64,000 bases of DNA, from the NCBI GenBank assembly GCA_910589415.1, contig OU342632.1:34299637-34363636 (forward strand), in the 5' to 3' direction. The stretch comes from Malachius bipustulatus. Taxonomy: Eukaryota; Arthropoda; Insecta; Coleoptera; Melyridae. Position numbers and translations under genes: made by a program. This document shows, in pieces, positions 1-12,323 of the stretch; positions within the stretch are counted from its first letter, which is position 1, and each line of letters starts with the position of its first letter. A model generated the notes under the pieces. The model was not told where the DNA came from, did no database searches, and worked only from the letters and a program-made list of their open reading frames with translations.

Positions 1-691
1 TTCCTTTTAACTACCGGCTCTCTCCCTCTATAATAAATAAGATAACTGAAGTATTATTGTCTTTTCCGACCATCACCTGCGAAACTGATAAAACAGCACA
101 CTATTTAGGTACCTCGAAAATGACAAAATAATATCATCCTAGAATTGAAAAGTAAAAATATCACACTAGCACTAGAGTGAAATGTACCTTAATCGGTTAT
201 AGTTAATACTCCTTAGGTTAGGCAGTCCACAATACACATATGTATAGGTATTGTCAACTTTCTGCTTCTTTGGTCTCTTTTATGGACTTTTAAAAACTAT
301 TTTCATTTTTTTTATGTACATAATGAAGTTTAATGATGCAGACACAAAATAGTAAAATCCAAAAGTTTATCTGACGTTTTCGGAATATTAATTTCTTCAA
401 TTAAAGCATACATGATCGGTTAGTCACTAATACTCGCTGGGGAGTATAAAATTATGGGAGCTATCACCAGCAGTTTGCTTCGAAAACCCCCCTCCTCTTC
501 AAAAAAACGGACGTCGAGTCTACTACTGTATACATATAAAGTCTCTCTCTGACTTTATTGCAAAATCCATTACAATTTACAAAAATAATTGTAACAATAA
601 TATTACTTTCAATTTCTACAATAATTCGAATAATAAAGTTCTTAAATAAAGTATTATTTTTTTGAGATTGCGCATTAATCTGTGGTCGTAG
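1..691. other. AT-rich noncoding DNA, nothing recognisable
   Basis: No convincing coding region, RNA gene or repeat was seen. Short open frames here have no recognisable domain. It lies upstream of the channel exon at 6.2 kb. Confidence 0.5.
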
Positions 692-836
692 GAAAAATAG
701 TGTACATTACTCGTGTGGAAAGTGGGATTTACACACTCATGGGATTGTCGCACTCGGCTAGCGCCTCGTCAATAAAAATCCCCCACTCGTGTGAAATGAA
801 GCACTTTCCACACCAGTATTGTAATGTACTATTTCC
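692..836. repeat. Foldback (hairpin) MITE-like repeat
   Basis: The two ends are inverted copies of each other: the left arm reads aaatagtgtacattac and cgtgtggaaagtg, and the right arm reads cactttccacac and gtaatgtactattt. The arms enclose about 75 bp. No transposase is present, so this would be a non-autonomous foldback element. No target-site duplication could be fixed. Confidence 0.6.
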
Positions 837-2640
837 GTACATGCTACAATAAATCTACAATATTAAAGCATACATCTTATGCTATAATTTTATTAGCTCA
901 TGACAGTAGAAACTCAACTTTTCTATAGGATATAGCAGACAAGATCAAGGTTCATTAACGCGTCTGCGCACTTCGTAAGCGGTAGAACAGATTCATTTCC
1001 CGCGCTACCGGTTTATTTTAGTCCGCATCCGCTTGGGCCGCGGTTTTCTGGAATATACATAGCTACATTTCTACAATTGAAAGCAGTAAATATAGTTTGA
1101 TAGTTAGACTTTGCTATACCGTGTGAGTTCTGAATATCTATACATAGACAAATAATTGACCTGCACGATGATTATGCTGAATACTAGAATATTGAAACTT
1201 ATACATAGGGAAATTGTTAGGCTCTTTTTGTTGATATTGTTACAAACAATTCCATTGAAACTATCAATAATTGCAATTAGCCTATGCATTCGTATAGAGT
1301 CTCAGTACTCGCACGGTATCAACCCGTATGTACCTATTCAAGCTGACGCGCGCTAAGAAGTACTGTCTGTGTGTGTATCTACCACGGGCGGATGAAGACT
1401 AATAGGTATTTCAAATCGTGAGGCGCCGGATAAACTACAACTACACACTCGTTGAAATGGTCTACATTCCGTCTTTGATGGTACCTACACAATGTACTAT
1501 TTTATGACGGAGTAAATATGGTTTCCGTTAAATTTTTTTATCGAATCAGAAGGAAGCATTTTTCTAGGTAAATGAGCATTTTTATCATAGTAGGCCCTGC
1601 AACTTTATTTAATTGCGCCATCTATTGGCAACTGGTTGAGATAACTATTGATATTTGCGCAACGAAAAGAAACAAGTTTCCTGTAATGTAATTATTAGTG
1701 CAAAGTTTGAGATGTAGATGGAGTCAATGGTAAAAATTTTCACTGATTATGAAAAACATAAACATTCATCCTAATAATGATTGTTTTCTGTGTACTGTGA
1801 ATAAGTATAGATATTGAGTTATTTGGACAGAAGTACTTAGTCGTAGTTTTACTGAAAGCAAAGAATTGCCCTTACCTAAAATTTTTTTGACATTTAACTG
1901 TGACGTAAACCAATAACGGGAAGGTATCAAACGACTAATTATTACCGTTTAATTATTCCAAGCTTCAGAATTCCAACAAAAAAATTCTAACAGGAGGTTT
2001 TATTTTTATTTTATTTCACGAATTTCCACTCCAGCTTGTTGAGGGTGCGAGGAGCAAAGACCCGATTTGGAGACGTGCCACTTTCAGATCCCGATCCCGG
2101 CAGTCGGTGCAATGAACTTCACCCCCGCGGATTCTGACAGGCTTGATTTGTGTTATAATTTCCGCCCTTGGCTAACCGATAGCACTCAATTTTCCGCAAA
2201 TCCATGACCGAACGAAATCGGATTATGCATTTTAACCTGAATTTTCAATTAATTTTTCATCCCCACAGTTCTTATTCCCGTTTGGGTGCTGCTCTTGTTA
2301 AGATGAAGGGGTATATGATGAATAAGTCTGTGGAATAAGGATACCTACTTCTCCCTCCTCGGATCTCGTTATTAAAATAAAAAGTGACGCAAGATGAAGG
2401 GTGGAATTTTGATTATTAAAGTGAAGGGTGTCGGACGGAATGCATATTGGAGTGCTGCAACAGTAGTTTGAGGAGCAGATCCGCAATATCTGTTTAGGAA
2501 TTCCGTCCAGCTGCGCTGTTGTCATGCCTGGATCAGGAAATTTTAGGACACCATAATAACTAATATTAATTTCTGTTGAGGCCCATTTTTTGACTAAAAT
2601 ATTGAACAAGAAAAAACTGCGTTACCATTTTCAAAATCCC
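837..2640. other. Noncoding DNA, nothing recognisable
   Basis: Open frames are short and have no recognisable domains. The longest (about 100 codons on the - strand around 2.3-2.6 kb) has no family signature and no supporting context. Confidence 0.45.
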
Positions 2641-2692
2641 CTCACCACTTCTTATGAGAAGCAGAAGCGATGATGCAATCATTTCCAAAACT

Positions 2693-3469
2693 GGTTGAAT
2701 TTATAAAAATCTGGTTCGAAAGACCAAAAATATTATTCATTGCATAACACCTACACGGGAGTGGAAGCACGGGGATTCAGCAGCAAGAAGCTTGACAATT
2801 TTCAAAATGTCCCCACCATTTCTTTGCGATTTGATTTAACTAATGAAAAATCGGTTAAATTTATAAAAATCCGGCTCGACGGACCAAAACATTAAACCTT
2901 TGGTTTCCGTAATCTTCTATAATTATATGTCTAATAGTCAATCAATCGATTCATCAAGAATCAGAATGAATGGATAATAATGAAATTAATAATAATCATA
3001 CTAATCCTTTACCTTACATAACTAACTCTATTTATACTCTTACGTGGTTCGAGCACTGGAGGTGCTTACAATATCTAGAAACTCAAAGATACCGCGTCTG
3101 TAGGGTCGCGTTGCCTGTTTGTAAATAAGCTTGTTTTATTAGTTCAATGCCAGGCTACTCGAAGACATTTCTTTGTATACTTTAGTTGTCTTATTGATAA
3201 TATTTGGTTGTTACCAATTCAGATATTAATCCTTGGCTTCCCTTACAACAGAATAGGATAGGTATGTAAAATTCGTTGAGGCAAATATTTTGAATAAGAT
3301 TTTGAGTAACAAGAGAAGATTAGACCATTATTAAAATAACCGCACCATATCTATGCGTTATTGCGATACAATATGGTAATGCATGCAAGAACATAATTTG
3401 AAAATAGGTTTAAATTATGAAAATCCGGCTCGAAGGACCAAAACATTAAATCTTTGTTTTCCGTAACGG
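2693..3469 (+). repeat. Three copies of a short dispersed/tandem repeat
   Basis: A module of about 40-60 bp, built on taaaaatcyggytcga and ggaccaaaacattaaa, occurs at about 2693-2730, 2852-2914 and 3407-3469. The first two copies are about 158 bp apart and also share preceding sequence (ttttcaaaat with cccnccaccactt-like text), which suggests an old tandem duplication. The third copy is dispersed. Confidence 0.6.
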
Positions 3470-4415
3470 TTTTCATTATGATACAAATTTTCATTATCTC
3501 ACTGCCAAACTGATCAATAGCGATACAGCATTTAAGGTACTAATCGAGTTTTTTTTAGAGCGAAATGTCAATATCAACTAAGTCATGGATGCGTTCAGAA
3601 TACGCTTTGCAGCCACCAAAACATTATAAAGGATTTAAATCAATAAAAAGATTTCATAGAAAGGTCTATTAATAGCCTCCATTTTAAGCTTATTGTAATA
3701 TACCTACTATTCTTAAGTCTTTAGTAAACAAAAAATGATTTTTTATATTATACAAAATTATACTGTATACACTAATGTCAACAGTCACAGCATTATGGCA
3801 GCCGATTATCATAATTATGTCGGCAGCGTTCCAAAAGATCCCTTTTCACTTCAACCGTTGACAAACGTTTATTATTATTACTCATGGTACTAAAACCTAT
3901 AAGTTTTAGTTTTTGGTGTCATATTATTAGTGACATAATAATAACAAAGATTAGCGGATTTTACGCTCGTTTACAATAACGAGCTCCATGGAAATAAATA
4001 ACAAACAGAGCCCTCCATATCTAAAGACCGCTGTTAGATAGCTGTTAGATAGTTAGATGTTTCGTCCTCCTTATGGACTCATCAGCGTGCCATATCAGAC
4101 TGATGGATATTAGTGCTACCTGCCCTTTTTTTGTCGTGATCTTACTATTATTAGTCAGTTATCCCTGAACCAGTTCCTGGCAAAAATCAAAAACGCTCCA
4201 AAATTCCGCTGATTTACATATCTCCATAGTCTTAATAAACATGAAATTGACGACGTTTAGGGACTCTAGATGATGTAATCACTCTTGAACGCCGCAGAAG
4301 TAGACAGTTTGAATTTAACATAGAAACACATCATATATCAGTGCGGGGTTAAATAATAATAATTGACATAGCGATTGAATAATGATAACATTATTCAATC
4401 GAACTGTCATTTATA
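3470..4415. other. Noncoding DNA apart from a hammerhead-like relic
   Basis: Apart from the hammerhead-like relic listed separately, only AT-rich sequence is seen. At 4030-4058 a short tandem of gctgttagat/agttagat occurs. Confidence 0.4.
4010..4090 (-). ncRNA. Degenerate hammerhead ribozyme relic
   Basis: On the - strand the core CUGAUGA (4079-4085) is followed by a 4-bp stem II (gtcc/ggac) and GAAA (4060-4063), then further on by a GUC (4026-4028). It is preceded on + by cagagccctcca, which resembles cagagccatcca beside the ribozymes in the 60-64 kb array. Stem III is replaced by a tttagatagct-type tandem, and stem I does not pair, so I infer an inactive relic of the same family. Confidence 0.45.
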
Positions 4416-5036
4416 CTCAACAGCAGTGGCGGCTGCTGATACTTTTCACAGGCAGGTCATTTACAAATCGCGACCACCTAAGAAAAGAAAATAAGTAACT
4501 CCCTAAATGCGCTGCAGGCGAAATTTTTTTAAGTGTTCAAGGTCACGCAAGTGTTTTGTCCAGCCTAGACTATGACGTGTCTCCTCTACCGATTAGACAG
4601 TCGACCAGTGTCGACACTATAAAACATGTGCTATATCATATCGAAATCTCTGGTTAAAATCTGTGGCCCCGCCCCCACTCGGCGTTGACCTAAGGGACAG
4701 AATAGGACCGTCTTAAATACAGGCAAAGTTGCTATTATGCATATCTCGCTCCAGCACATAGGCAAAGGCATCTTACTTTTTAATCCTATTAAAACCAACG
4801 AGGTCAAATGCTGCCTTGACCCAAGTCCCAGACCCTCGCACTATCTTCCCGGGAATTACAAAAACCAACTACCTATATAAGTTTAGTAAAGTTAATTACT
4901 GGAATTATTACATAATTATAATATAATTATTTTTTAGTTTTATTTATTATACAGTATAAAATTACTTGAGTTGGTTAATTTATTTGGGAGGTCATTAACC
5001 AAATGACCTAATGGAGAAACCGCTACTGCTCAACAG
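4416..5036. mobile_element. hAT-like non-autonomous element (605 bp) with 8-bp TSD
   Basis: The element runs from cagtggcgg at 4424 to the inverted end ccgctactg at 5020-5028. It is flanked by the perfect 8-bp direct repeat ctcaacag at 4416-4423 and 5029-5036. A CAGTGGCGG-type terminus and an 8-bp duplication are typical of hAT elements. No transposase frame is present. Part of the interior (gcgctgcaggc, then caaggtcacg) matches the insertion at 26.4-26.7 kb, so both belong to one family. Confidence 0.8.
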
Positions 5037-6079
5037 GGTGTTTCAAAATTAGCTGAAAGTAGATTAATAATCGATTTGTAGAAGTCATTGAGGACATTAA
5101 CAGAAATCTTCGTTTTCTAGCTGGTATAGTTTAGATAGTTTCAAGATCGTTTGCTTGAAAAAATACGGTGGTTAGACTCATCCCTTAACCGTCCAACGTG
5201 GCAACATCTGAGAGGACGACGTGCAGTGACGCAACAAGCCCGTCGGTGGTACACTGCAATCGATACGCCGCCCCCGGTAGTATGACGCCGCCACCTGTAT
5301 GTACCTACACCCGCCGAAACATGCATGGGATCGCCGAATATACTAAGCGGTGCATGTATCGAAAGAGACAGCCATGACATCGATAACGTTTTGACTGGTG
5401 CATGAATAATCGTAAAATCTGACTTGAAAATGATGACATTTTTTAGTATGTTGACAAATTAGACAAGTAGTGTTAAGACAGATATAGGTCAAGACAGAGA
5501 TCAAGTCATCCCTATCAAGCTGTCACTTGTCAATATACTTGAACTGAGAGAGCTCTGAATGATTTGTTATTTTGATCTCTGGGGACGATTTGAAACTAGT
5601 ACTTTTAGTCGCTAGATGGCAGCATGTCATGTAAGCCACGATGTTTCCGATGAGTATGTGACCATATAAGCTGGTTAGCTTTTTCTGCTCGGCACACTCT
5701 CTCTCCTGGTGTATTTTTAATTGATATTATAGACTGATGAGATCAAATTACAGCGAAACGTTGATGCCCCTGTCTTCACTTCACTAGTCGTTTAGGTGCA
5801 GGTGCTATTATTCCATTTATTTAGATTAATCCAAGTATAAGTACCTGGTTAGGTGTAGGTAAAGGTAGAATTTATTAAATTATTTTATAAAACTTTTAAT
5901 CCAACCCTAAAATTTAGATAAACACCTACTCGCATTAATATTAATCCCCGCGCATGAAATAAAAACTCAATAAAGTAGACCAGAACGCAAAACTAACCCA
6001 ATCTAATTTAAAACTCCAAACACCTGACTTTCGAAACCGTCGTGACCTAATAGCTCCTCATAAACCGCACTAACGAAGA
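5037..6079. other. Noncoding upstream region of the channel exon
   Basis: No gene was recognised. A weak hammerhead-like motif lies at 5734-5774. Base composition stays AT-rich until about 6.08 kb, where a sharp GC-rich island begins. Confidence 0.4.
5734..5774 (+). ncRNA. Doubtful hammerhead-like motif
   Basis: CUGAUGA at 5734-5740, GAAA at 5755-5758 and GUC at 5772-5774 appear in the right order and spacing on the + strand. Stem II has only its first pair convincing, and stems I and III are very weak. It could be a far-decayed relic of the hammerhead repeats or chance. Confidence 0.2.
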
Positions 6080-6231
6080 CAAACACCCGTCACACGGACC
6101 GCCGCCGCCGCTGTCTCTTCGCCTGGACGCCGCCGCCGCCGCCAGTTGATCGCGAACCCGCCACAATGCCAGACCGCGCGCTCCGTCCGTTCCGGAGCCC
6201 GAGAGAGCGCGAGACCAGCCCCTGGTGAGCC
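6080..6231 (+). promoter_or_regulatory. GC/CpG-rich 5' region of the channel gene
   Basis: Composition switches abruptly from AT-rich to GC-rich at about 6.08 kb, with repeated ccgccgccg, and stays so through exon 1. This is the likely 5' UTR and promoter-proximal region. No TATA box or defined start site could be assigned. An in-frame TGA at 6226-6228, just before the ATG, marks the end of untranslated sequence in that frame. Confidence 0.5.
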
Positions 6232-6612
6232 ATGTCCGACCCGCCGCCACCGGAACCGTCCCCGCGGCCGCGCCGGCCGGTGTCCTACCCGTGGGGCCCC
6301 GAGAGCCGCCCGCCCGAGCACTTCGACCACCTGGGCGACGCGTCCGACGACCCGGTGCTGCGGAAGCGGCTCTCCGATCCGCTGCGACAGCCGGGCAAGA
6401 CGCAGGCACGGTACCAGGTCAAACCGTTCACCAGGGAATCCCTGGAACGGCTGGAGAGGAAGACAGTGCAACTGGTCAGGGAGTACGGTTTCCAGCCGAG
6501 GAGGAAGCTCAGTGTCGAGGATGGGTCCAGGTTGCCGGCTAAGTTTGAGCCCTTCCCGGCGAAACTTTATGGGAGGCCTTTGGAGGAGATTGATAATTTC
6601 ATCTATGATGAG
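6232..6612 (+). CDS. First coding exon of a voltage-gated sodium-channel family protein (DSC1/NaCP60E-like)
   Basis: The exon encodes the cytoplasmic N-terminus (127 codons, phase 0) of a four-domain voltage-gated cation channel. The ATG is fixed by an in-frame stop two codons upstream and a purine (G) at -3. Residues 1-60 are proline- and arginine-rich. The family signatures are PFTRESL at residues 65-71 and FPAKLYGRPLEEIDNF at about 108-123, which sit just before the first transmembrane repeat in insect Para and DSC1 channels. The wording YGRPLEEIDNFIYDE favours the DSC1/NaCP60E branch over Para. The exon ends at GAG followed by gtaaat (6613), a good donor. No downstream exon was found, so the remaining gene lies beyond a very long intron or outside the window. 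Its GC content contrasts strongly with the surroundings. The branch assignment rests on memory of the family, not an alignment. Confidence 0.72.
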
Positions 6613-8095
6613 GTAAATTGTTAAGGTACCTTCTTGATCTCGCAGGAAGTAATAATAAAAAAAAATTGAAAAATAATAATGACGAGTAAAAATGTGTCAG
6701 ATTCTGCCAGACCAGGAAAATCATAAATTTAATTAAAACCCAATGAGAAAGAAGTTGAGGAAACTGTCTGGATCTGGTAACGCGATTTGGACTTTCTTGA
6801 TGGTTTCCCACTACCTCTGATTAGATTGGTAATTACTAAGCGCAAGCAAACTTATTACTTATTATTATTATGATGAAATCAACTGTCAAAGTTTGACGTA
6901 GGTAAATGACAATAATTCAGTCATATTAGTGTGGTAGACTGAAAATGATTATTCGTTTATGCACCAGGAAATATTACTCCGCGCTCTTGCACATAATAGC
7001 AATTTCTAAAATTACATTTCTGAAGCAATTCAAAGAACAATTTACTTCTCATTTTCCTTAATTGGAATTTAAAAAGCGAGCATGTATTTTATAATAAGAG
7101 AGTCTCTGGATGGATTTTCGCAATCCTTTGTTGAAGCTGTGCCACTCCAAGATGCTAAAGGTCAAAGGCCGTTGCCCCGCTGCAAGACAAAACACAGGGC
7201 GTGACTAATTTTCAATTTTTCCTAAATTGGACAAATTATGCACAAAACTATGCACACATTTCCCTGGTTCTAAATTCAAGCAGGACTAGGACTGGGGAGC
7301 ATCAATAAAGAGGAGTCGATCTGTTAATTTTAGTCTCTTTGGAGTTAAATAAGTTAAATTTAAACCAGGATTTGAATCTTTACAGCAAAGTGATATAAGA
7401 CAGATTCCATTGTTATAGGTTGGGGCTTAAATATTTATTCCTTCCTATTTATTTATGAGTATACATCAGAGAGTAATTAATTTAGATTTGCAGAAATTCT
7501 ATTCGATATTAGAGAAAATATGGCATATAATAGCGTATAGCGTAGCCAGGCAAATATTCCTATACGTTTTGCCCTATTTATAATCCAGAGCCGTATGATA
7601 TGTAAAGCAGCTATTAATATGAATTTTAATATCCCTCGGACATATCCCGCGGCCCTTTTTATCGACCTGACGATAAGCAGTCGTGGCTACACTGTGGTCG
7701 TGTCGTGATAGCCGGTCATTCATCATGTTCGCCGTTTTGTTGCCTAATGTGAACAATGCCGGCAAGAATCTAGTCCTGGGGTTTTTCTGATTTATTCTTA
7801 AATACTTTTCTGGACGCATTCGGTTCTCCGCGGCCCGTTTAGCTGTATTTTTTAAAGAGGAAGTCGTAAATAACGTGGCAACAACGCCAGACGTCAATAA
7901 TTATTCCACCCACTCAAATTTTTAGCCGGGTTTGATTGGCGGTAAAAAAGTCATTTGTGAAAAAGTTTTTTTTACGACCCACGATCGAAAAGATTTTCCA
8001 AAAGTTTCAGGAGATTTAATTTCTAAAATCAACGTGAAATCAATGACGTAACAACCTTATCAAGGACCTGGATTGAATTTAACCCCCTACTCCTC
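6613..8095 (+). other. Start of the putative first intron; nothing recognisable
   Basis: The sequence begins with the donor gtaaat. Open frames in this stretch, including about 107 codons on the - strand at 7.57-7.90 kb, show no domain and are not counted as genes. Confidence 0.4.
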
Positions 8096-8096
8096 T

Positions 8097-8272
8097 CTTC
8101 CCCCCCCCCCCCCCCCGACATCCTTAAGTGCGAATTTTTATAAAATTTAAACGACATTCCTTTGTCCACGTTTGTCCAACCAAAATTTTTGTTTGTCCAC
8201 CCTCCAAAAAAACATTTTCGATCTTTTAAATTTTGCTGTTTTTTTTGGAGGGTGGACAAACGAAAATTTTGA
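8097..8272. repeat. Poly-C tract and a long hairpin
   Basis: A run of about 17 C lies at 8100-8116. It is followed by an inverted repeat: the left arm at about 8180-8213 contains gtttgtccaccctcc, and the right arm at about 8238-8272 contains ggagggtggacaaac. The loop is about 24 nt. The arms match over roughly 33 positions. It may be a small foldback element. Confidence 0.65.
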
Positions 8273-8379
8273 CTAAACTTCCCCTAGCTGCAGAACCCCA
8301 GAGTTTAACCTGAATATTATAAAAATAAAAGTTCATATCTTTACACTTCCTGGTTTCTCGGGAATCCCCGCGGCAGATA

Positions 8380-10215
8380 CGTCAACGGCACTGCGTGAAA
8401 TTGTTCAAATTGTCAATTCGTCATCATCAAGGGACCGTATTGTATTACATGACCAAACCAAGATTGGTAGTAGCACTAGTAGCCCTTAAGAATGAGGGGT
8501 GTATTCGGGTTTGAAATTGACATTTTGCCTTCTCTCTAAATGAGAATTTGTCTCGGCAGTTCCCCTTATTCCTCAATTTGCGCGTTATTTTGTTATCTTC
8601 GGAGATATTTCGTGGAATTGAAAAAAAATCACTGCCAAAGAAGGCTGCCACACGTTGGAGTTCTTCTATTTTTCCAATAATTTTTATTCTGCAGCCTCCC
8701 TTAATAAGAGTTCAGGGTTGATCCGTTTACATAAATTTAAATATATTGTCACGTTCTGATGTACAAATTTCTCCTCTTTCTTCCTCTTGACCAAAAAAAC
8801 TATTTGGTGAACTGGAGTGAATCCTTGATCCCATTAAATTGATGATGATTCCTTATTACCCAGTTTGCTTGTTGTTGATTTGAGTCGGTTAGCCGTTGAA
8901 AGAAACCGTAAAGATTCGTATGCAACAAATTCCTTTACCAGGAATTCATTATTTTCGAATTTAAAACAATGACAAATCGACATTACAGCTTTATCCGATA
9001 TCTAGATTTCCATATTAATTATACGACTGAGCCATTCTTTATATAACCTTGAGATTAGATATATAATCATAATGATAATTACATTTATCGGCGCTGCATT
9101 TCCAACCACTTCTGTCTCTTATCGACGATCTGCGCTCGACAACGTCGGTCTTTTACATACCAGCCTGATCAACTACTACATTACTGTCATACATTATGTT
9201 TCTCTTCGCAAATTTTTCGTGAAAATAAAAAAAAATCAGTATCAAAGAACGCTGCCACACACTGGAGTTGTTCTATTTTTTATTATTTTTTTTAAATAAT
9301 TTTTATTCTGCAGTGTCTTTTAATAAGAGTTCAGATTTGATCTATTAAATAAATTGTGGCCAAAAACTTATAAGGTTTGAAAATGTCACTCTAACTGCGT
9401 CGTATGCAGCAAATTCCTTAACAAGAAATTTATTATTTTCGGCTTCAAAAAAATGAAGATACGCCAGAGCCACGGAGTGAAACAGTTCAAATTATCAAGT
9501 TTTGCACCTGTTTCATTGTTTCTGTCATCATCAACTGATCTTATTACGTTGCATGATTAAACCAAGACTGGTTGTGGCTCATATGAATGAGGGCTACATT
9601 CGGGATTGAAATTGACATTCTGTTCCATCTCTCTAACTGAGATTTTGTCTTGCAGCTCCCATTCTTTCTCAATCGATAAATCATTTTTATATCTTTGTAG
9701 AAATTTCCTGATAATACAGAAAAAAAAAGTTTCATTGCCAAAGCAGTCTTTTTCTAAACTCTAAATTTTCTAATAACTTTAATTGGGTAGTCTCTTTTAT
9801 GAAGAGTTCTGCTTTGATCTTATAACTAAATTGAAATGCATTGTCACGTACTTCTGTATAAACTTATCGCATAGTTGTGATAACTGCATCAGTATTCCAG
9901 GCAGATTATGAACTGGAGTGGATTCTTGATTCCATTCAATTGCGTGATGATTTCTTATTAACTAGTTTGCTTGCTGCTGATGTGTGTCGATTAGCCATTG
10001 AAATGTATACGGAGGTTTGAAAACACAATTATTCACTCTTATCGTATGCCGCAAACTCCTTTACAAGAAATTTACATTTTTCGACTTAAAACAATGTATA
10101 TCCATGACAACAGACATTATATCTTTATCCGATATCTCGATTTTTGTATTAATAATACGAATGACTTCCTCTTTATCTAACCTTGAGATTATAAATTCTT
10201 TATTGAAAATGGCGT
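8380..10215 (+). repeat. Ancient, diverged large-unit tandem repeat (about 1.1 kb period)
   Basis: Sequence at 8380-9067 recurs in the same order at about 9455-10200, an offset of about 1.1 kb, with a partial copy at about 9180-9450 between them. Landmarks shared by all or two copies are tcatcatcaa then accaagaytggt, ctgccacac, ttctgcagyst then aataagagttcag, gaactggagtg, and ttatccgatatctmgattt. Copies differ by many substitutions and indels. No coding capacity is conserved across copies, so this is noncoding duplicated DNA. Confidence 0.7.
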
Positions 10216-10774
10216 CCGGTAGCTTTCTCTGTTAGACTTTAGATATGATTTTTAAATATTTTTCTAGACCCAAAAAGTTCTCTAGAGCCATGAAGAGGGA
10301 AAATTGTAAACAATCCGGCAATTACGCCCGAGAAAATCGTCAACAATTCGTCAAGCTCTTATACGTTTATAAAAACACCTAAAGAAAACAGTTAGGACTA
10401 CCTAACTTGCATCTCTTGGGAAAACTTCCCTTGAGTAAAGACGTAAAAATTATTTTTTTGTGACAATGTTTCTGGGATATGAAGGAGAAAATTGGAAACA
10501 ATCTCATGATGTGGATTTGTGATAAACTGGGAGAACTGACAGGATCGCCATGCGATAATCTGGGAGAAGTGGCAGGGTTGCCGTGTGATAAATTTGTAAA
10601 GAGTTTCAAACGCAGTCGAACAATGACACTGAAGATTTACTTGAATTTATGCACCGAACAGTGGCGGCTTTTCATATGAGTAAAGTGAGTAAAGTGTCAC
10701 TTCACGTATTTCTAAATAAAATAATGCATTTTTTTTATCTCAAATTGTCTGTTTTTTTTTTGTTTGTTTTAGTT
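10216..10774. other. Noncoding DNA with a possible hAT end
   Basis: At about 10660 the text cagtggcggct resembles the hAT-like terminus at 4424, but no partner end or duplication was found. Nearby short internal repeats occur (gggagaactgacaggatcgcc versus gggagaagtggcagggttgcc). Confidence 0.35.
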
Positions 10775-10784
10775 TGATTTGGTT

Positions 10785-10970
10785 TTACAAGATCCGGTCA
10801 GTTTTTTTTTTGTTTGCAAGATCCGGCTTACGATGTTCGGTCAGCTCAAAAATTCGCTTTTTGCAAAATCCGGTCAGCTCGATTTTTTTGCGAGGTCCGG
10901 TCAGATCAATTTTTTGCAAGATTCGGTTTGACAACGTCCGGTCAGTTCGAATATTCGTTTTTTGTCAGTC
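10785..10970 (+). repeat. Degenerate minisatellite
   Basis: About five imperfect copies of a 35-45 bp module are seen, centred on caagatccggtcagytc followed by a T-rich run (caagatccggtcag, caaaatccggtcag, cgaggtccggtcag and related forms). Confidence 0.65.
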
Positions 10971-10975
10971 TGAAA

Positions 10976-12323
10976 ATTTGAACTTTTTTTTGAGCCTGTC
11001 AAATTGATTCTTTGAAAAAAGTTATGATCTGATGAAAAGTCTGAGGTTTTGGTCGAACAAGTAAACAATCCAGAGAATAATGTGTTCTGGACACTCTCAA
11101 CTCAACATATAAGGCGCGTTCAGCAGGCATACACTCTGGTTAATGAAAGCCAAAAGTAAAAAGCATCAAAGAGAGTAGATAAGTAGTGAGGTTTAAAGAG
11201 AATAGTGAGTGGTCTTTAGCGAAGAGAAACTAGTAAAAATAGCGAAGTAAATTTCGTCACTATAGTCAAGATCGCTGTTTGATAACAAGGAAGGGTGACG
11301 GCCTTCAAACACAGTTGAACGATACACTTAAATTTTATTGGTCGTGATTGATTGTTACTACATCTTGAAATGGAACCTTAACCGAGGAACGTCTCAAAAG
11401 AGATGCTACAAATTCGGTCATCTACATCTAAGTTGGTTATTTTACAAGTTAAAAAAAGATAAGCTTATTGGCTTAGTGCCACCATCTATTGGTAAGATAA
11501 TCGTAACAAAATTTACAGAAAACTGGAGACAGTTGAAAAGTTTGTAACGTCTCAATGTCATGTTGATATAGAACATGCCAGATCACGGTTACCGGTTTAT
11601 GCTGACGAGCAACATTCCTTTTAAATATTACTCTACTATATGAATGTTTATTTACGTACAATTTCTTAATGTTAAATATAGTAATACAATAATTATTTAA
11701 AATATAATATGCAATATTAGGAAGAAGAATCTTATTATTATCAGACATTAGAACCAACTTGACATCCAGCAGAGTACATGATCCATTATTGTTTGTAAAT
11801 AAGTCCGCGTTGATGATGAAATTCTCGTCTGGGATTCACGTAAACCTAAACAGAGAATTACATAATTTATCGGTAGGCAATTGCTGGAGCGAAACATGTT
11901 GTAACCGCACAACGGCGAACATGGTTTGTAATTTCGGAGTTCATATATGAAATGTTAACAATGCCGAAACAAGATAGATCTATAGATAGACTCTACACTA
12001 TCTGATTATTGACTTCAACATTTCCAGACGATTTATGCTTAATTGTCTGTTAAAAGATGGAACAAGGCTTTCTATTTAACCCGGATCTCTATTGAAGAGC
12101 GAAATAAACAGGTCACATGAAAAGTTCATTTTGTGCCTCCTGATACGATATTTTATTATTACTGTAACGAATTTCTTCTCTAAAAAACAATAAACAATTA
12201 ACATATAATCTCTTCTTCATAAGGTAACACTAACACTCCGTTTTTTTCAACATGTCTGAATTCACTTAACTTCACCACTGTCACTTAACCAAATATATCC
12301 GTAGCTCTACCTGGAACTCTGAT
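10976..12323. other. Noncoding DNA, nothing recognisable
   Basis: Short open frames on both strands show no domain. No repeat, RNA gene or regulatory structure was recognised. Confidence 0.4.

Noticed and set aside
6146..6616. Longer overlapping frames in other phases and on the - strand across the GC-rich exon
   Set aside because: GC-rich DNA has few stops. Only the frame starting at 6232 shows channel-family motifs and ends at a good splice donor.
7574..7897. A 107-codon - strand frame as a gene
   Set aside because: No recognisable domain, no conserved neighbours, composition like surrounding DNA.
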